Positions 61,840-64,000 of a stretch of 64,000 nucleotides of DNA are shown one piece after another. The notes under the pieces were generated by a model. It did no database searches and had not been told where the DNA came from. It was given only the letters and a program-made list of their open reading frames with translations. The DNA is from CAWELS01 sp964468205 (GTDB lineage: Bacteria; Acidobacteriota; Terriglobia; Bryobacterales; Bryobacteraceae): NCBI GenBank assembly GCA_964468205.1, contig CAYXVG010000042.1:1-64000 (forward strand), in the 5' to 3' direction. Position 1 is the first letter of the stretch. Every line of letters starts with the position of its first letter. The translations under genes were made by a program, and so were the position numbers.

Positions 61840-62979
61840 CTATCCGGCAACGGGTTCGTAGACACACTGGCGTCCGGCTTCGAAAAGGGCCAGGATGTTT
61901 TCCGGCGGGACGTCAGGCTGAATATTGTGGACAGCGGCACAGACGTAGCCGCCGTCACGGCCCAGAAGATCCGACATGCGGCGCACCTCGGCGGCGACTT
62001 CTTCGGGGGAGCCGTGGGGCAGGATGTGCTGGGTATCGATACCACCCCAGAAGGCGATTTTGCCGCCGAATTCTGCTTTCAGACGTTCGGGCTCCATGTT
62101 CTTGGCGGTGACCTGCATGGGGTTGAGAGCGTCGATGCCGAGTTCGATGAAATCCGGGATGTAGGCGTATACGGAGCCGCAGGTGTGGTAGAAGATTTTG
62201 GCGTTGGTGTGGCTGCGGATGTGGTTGACGATTTGCTCTTGGTAGGGACGGATCATTTCGCGGTAGACGGGGAGGGAGCAGACGGCGCGGTCCTGGAGTC
62301 CCACGTCATCGCCAAAGGCCACGAGGTCGATAAGGTCGCCGATTTCCTGGTAGGCGCGGCCGTTGAGTTCAAGCAGGACTTCCATGACTGCATCGGCGAG
62401 GGCGCGGAAGAGGTCGCGGTCGCCGGCTAGGTCGCAGTACCAGTCCTCGAAGCCGCGGAGGAACTGCGTTTCGTGGACGAGGTGGTAGCGGGCGTTGTAC
62501 ATGATGGCGTAGTCGGAGGAATCACGCAGGCGTTTGACGCGCTCGCGGAGGCCGCGGAACCGGCCGGGGTCGGTGGGGTCGGGCCATTTGTGACGGGCGA
62601 TATCGGCGGCGGTGATTTCACCTGAAAGCGGGCAGGACTGGACTTCGTAGTAGTGGCAGCCTTCGGGGCGGACGCGGATGGTGCCCCATTCGTCGAGGTA
62701 GCGGCCGTCGGGGAGGATCTCGTCGCCGCCTTTATCCGGGGGGTTGAGCGAGACACCGCGGACATCAACGTCGAGGTATTCGAGGATCCGCTCGTCAATC
62801 TCGTAGAGTTGCTGCATTGGATCGATGCAGGCGCCGATTTCGCCGAAGCCGAGTTTTTGGCAGAGGCGCTCGAGGGCGGGCTTGACGATGCCCGAGACGC
62901 GGGCGCTGCCGACATCGAGCGGGAGTCGGTCCGGGGTACGGTGATCGACGGCGGTGAGGATGCGCTCGCGGTGGGTCAT
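61840..62979 (-). CDS. uroporphyrinogen decarboxylase/methyltransferase family protein
   Basis: URO-D superfamily protein of 379 residues. It contains the zinc-type motif HTCGSV (about residue 255) and GGIDTQHIL, as in corrinoid-dependent methyltransferases (MtaA/MtbA types) rather than heme-pathway HemE. Function is therefore likely methyl transfer or a related demethylation, not heme synthesis. It precedes the two sulfatases on the minus strand by a few bases. A link to sugar methyl-ether breakdown is possible but not shown. Confidence 0.82.
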   Translation of the reverse strand: MTHRERILTAVDHRTPDRLPLDVGSARVSGIVKPALERLCQKLGFGEIGACIDPMQQLYEIDERILEYLDVDVRGVSLNPPDKGGDEILPDGRYLDEWGTIRVRPEGCHYYEVQSCPLSGEITAADIARHKWPDPTDPGRFRGLRERVKRLRDSSDYAIMYNARYHLVHETQFLRGFEDWYCDLAGDRDLFRALADAVMEVLLELNGRAYQEIGDLIDLVAFGDDVGLQDRAVCSLPVYREMIRPYQEQIVNHIRSHTNAKIFYHTCGSVYAYIPDFIELGIDALNPMQVTAKNMEPERLKAEFGGKIAFWGGIDTQHILPHGSPEEVAAEVRRMSDLLGRDGGYVCAAVHNIQPDVPPENILALFEAGRQCVYEPVAG

Positions 62980-63096
62980 GCCCGTTATTCTATTCGGTTT
63001 GGGAGGGAGGGCGGGTTCTCCGGCGGGAAATAGGGGGATGGCATGACTGCCGTCATGGCGGGCCTGACGGCCCGCGCTTCCGGGTGGTGGGGGGGA

Positions 63097-64000
63097 TCAG
63101 AAGTTGTGGAGGGTGAGGTGTTTGGCTTCCTCCATGGTGACTTTGGCGCCTTTAAAGAAGGCGAGGTTGGCGAGGTGGGGGCCAGAGACGGCTTCGGCGG
63201 CTTTGGCGACGGTGCTGTTGGGTTGCTTGCGGGTTCTGATGCAGTCGAGGAAGTTCTCGATGTGGGGTTCGGTGGGGACGCCGGGGGCGTCTTTGTAGCC
63301 GGCCATGATGGGGCGGTCGCCGGGATTCCAGGGCTCCTTGTAGATTTCGTAGCTGCGGGATTTGAAGACGAGGGTGCCTTCGTCGCCGCGGAACTTTAAG
63401 GTCCACCAGTCGTCGTAGCGGTTGCAGTAGTTGAGCGCCCAGGTGACGATGAGCTTGCTGTCGTAGGTGAATGCGGCCGCAAAGACATCGGCGTGCTCGG
63501 CGCCAGTGTTTTTCTGGAGTGAACCTTGACAGACGGCGGTTTTCGGTGTGCCCGAGTTGGTGAACCACTGGACGACGTCGAGCAGGTGAGTACCCTGGTC
63601 AGCCATCGGGCCGCCGCCGTAGTCCTTGTAATTGCGCCAACTGCGGAAGCGGGCGGGTTCGAGCGAGCGGTCGGGCGCCTCGCCGAGCCAGCGCTTCCAG
63701 TCGAGCTTGCCGGGCAGGGGCGAGTTGTTCATGGGCTTGGAGACATGCCAATTCCACTCAGCGGTGACCATCGAGATGTCGCCGATGATTCCCTGATCAA
63801 GCCAGCGTTTGGATTCGATGATGGGCTGGAAGCTGCGGCGCTGCATGCCGACCTGGACGATGCGGTCGGTCTTGGCGACGGCGTCCACCATGGTTTGGCA
63901 CTCGGGAATGGACCAGGCGAGCGGCTTTTCCGTGTAGATGTCCTTGCCGGCTTTCAGGGAGTCCCGCACCATGGGCCAGTGTTGGTGGGTCGGGCCGCCG
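63097..64000 (-). CDS. Gfo/Idh/MocA family oxidoreductase (N-terminus cut by window edge)
   Basis: NAD(P)-dependent sugar/inositol dehydrogenase family; at least 300 residues visible, N-terminal Rossmann part outside the window. The frame is open to the edge and reads THQHWPMVRDSLKAGKDIYT then EKPLAW, the family's catalytic Lys motif. The C-terminal half has GGGPMADQGTHLLDVVQWF with the conserved HxxD histidine. The family oxidises or reduces sugars and polyols. It is upstream of the URO-D gene by about 117 bases. Likely part of the sulfated-glycan catabolic cluster. Confidence 0.88.
   Translation of the reverse strand, partial: GGPTHQHWPMVRDSLKAGKDIYTEKPLAWSIPECQTMVDAVAKTDRIVQVGMQRRSFQPIIESKRWLDQGIIGDISMVTAEWNWHVSKPMNNSPLPGKLDWKRWLGEAPDRSLEPARFRSWRNYKDYGGGPMADQGTHLLDVVQWFTNSGTPKTAVCQGSLQKNTGAEHADVFAAAFTYDSKLIVTWALNYCNRYDDWWTLKFRGDEGTLVFKSRSYEIYKEPWNPGDRPIMAGYKDAPGVPTEPHIENFLDCIRTRKQPNSTVAKAAEAVSGPHLANLAFFKGAKVTMEEAKHLTLHNF

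Noticed and set aside
60699..62111. 470-residue plus-strand open frame
   Set aside because: Antisense to the second sulfatase with the same GC-driven bias.

Overview
The window is GC-rich chromosomal DNA, densely packed with genes, from what looks like a soil or sediment bacterium of the Acidobacteriota (Bryobacterales/Solibacter type). This placement is inferred from gene content, not from a marker tree. The content is Gram-negative envelope functions (Omp85 barrel protein, lipoproteins, exosortase/EPS genes), many Tat-like signal peptides, sulfatases, a GH2 enzyme and a DUF362 protein. No rRNA, tRNA, CRISPR array, IS element or phage gene was seen.

Region 1 (1-12.7 kb) holds a truncated M28 peptidase, a HupE/UreJ-like membrane protein overlapping a secreted GH2 glycosidase, an enoyl-CoA hydratase-family gene and a small lipoprotein. 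It then has the most unusual locus in the window: two paralogous glycyl radical enzymes (GREs) flanking one radical-SAM activating enzyme. Both GREs carry a twin-arginine (Tat) type leader, which is unexpected for an oxygen-sensitive radical enzyme.

Region 2 (12.7-28.9 kb) is mainly cell-surface polysaccharide and export. It has an SDR overlapping an O-antigen ligase-like protein, SixA, GDP-mannose dehydratase and GDP-fucose synthase, a CCA-adding/poly(A) polymerase family protein and a HlyD-type adaptor. An exosortase A-type EPS cluster follows (exosortase, EpsI, amidotransferase, GT4, O-glycosylation ligase), then a FecR-like secreted protein and a short single-POTRA Omp85 protein.

Region 3 (28.9-44.5 kb) has a secreted M20 amidohydrolase, a decayed alginate-export porin, a membrane-anchored MutS-like ATPase and a DUF362 protein. 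It continues with the cdaA-cdaR-glmM (c-di-AMP/cell-wall) operon, hfq-hflX, pgsA and a RodZ-like protein. It closes with a tightly overlapping GT2 / two methyltransferases / glutaminyl-cyclase-like operon.

Region 4 (44.5-64 kb) has an unknown two-TM protein divergent from an NfrB-type glycosyltransferase, then a coupled gdh-mutS-anmK operon, a PhoD-like phosphatase lipoprotein and a short RecQ. Two gene-poor stretches follow; one holds a near-consensus sigma70 promoter with no gene behind it. The end is a catabolic-looking cluster on the minus strand: Gfo/Idh/MocA oxidoreductase, URO-D/methyltransferase, two sulfatases and a LamG lipoprotein.

Many junctions are 4-base stop/start overlaps (ATGA, GTGA, TTGA), so translational coupling is a general habit here. 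TTG and GTG starts are common.
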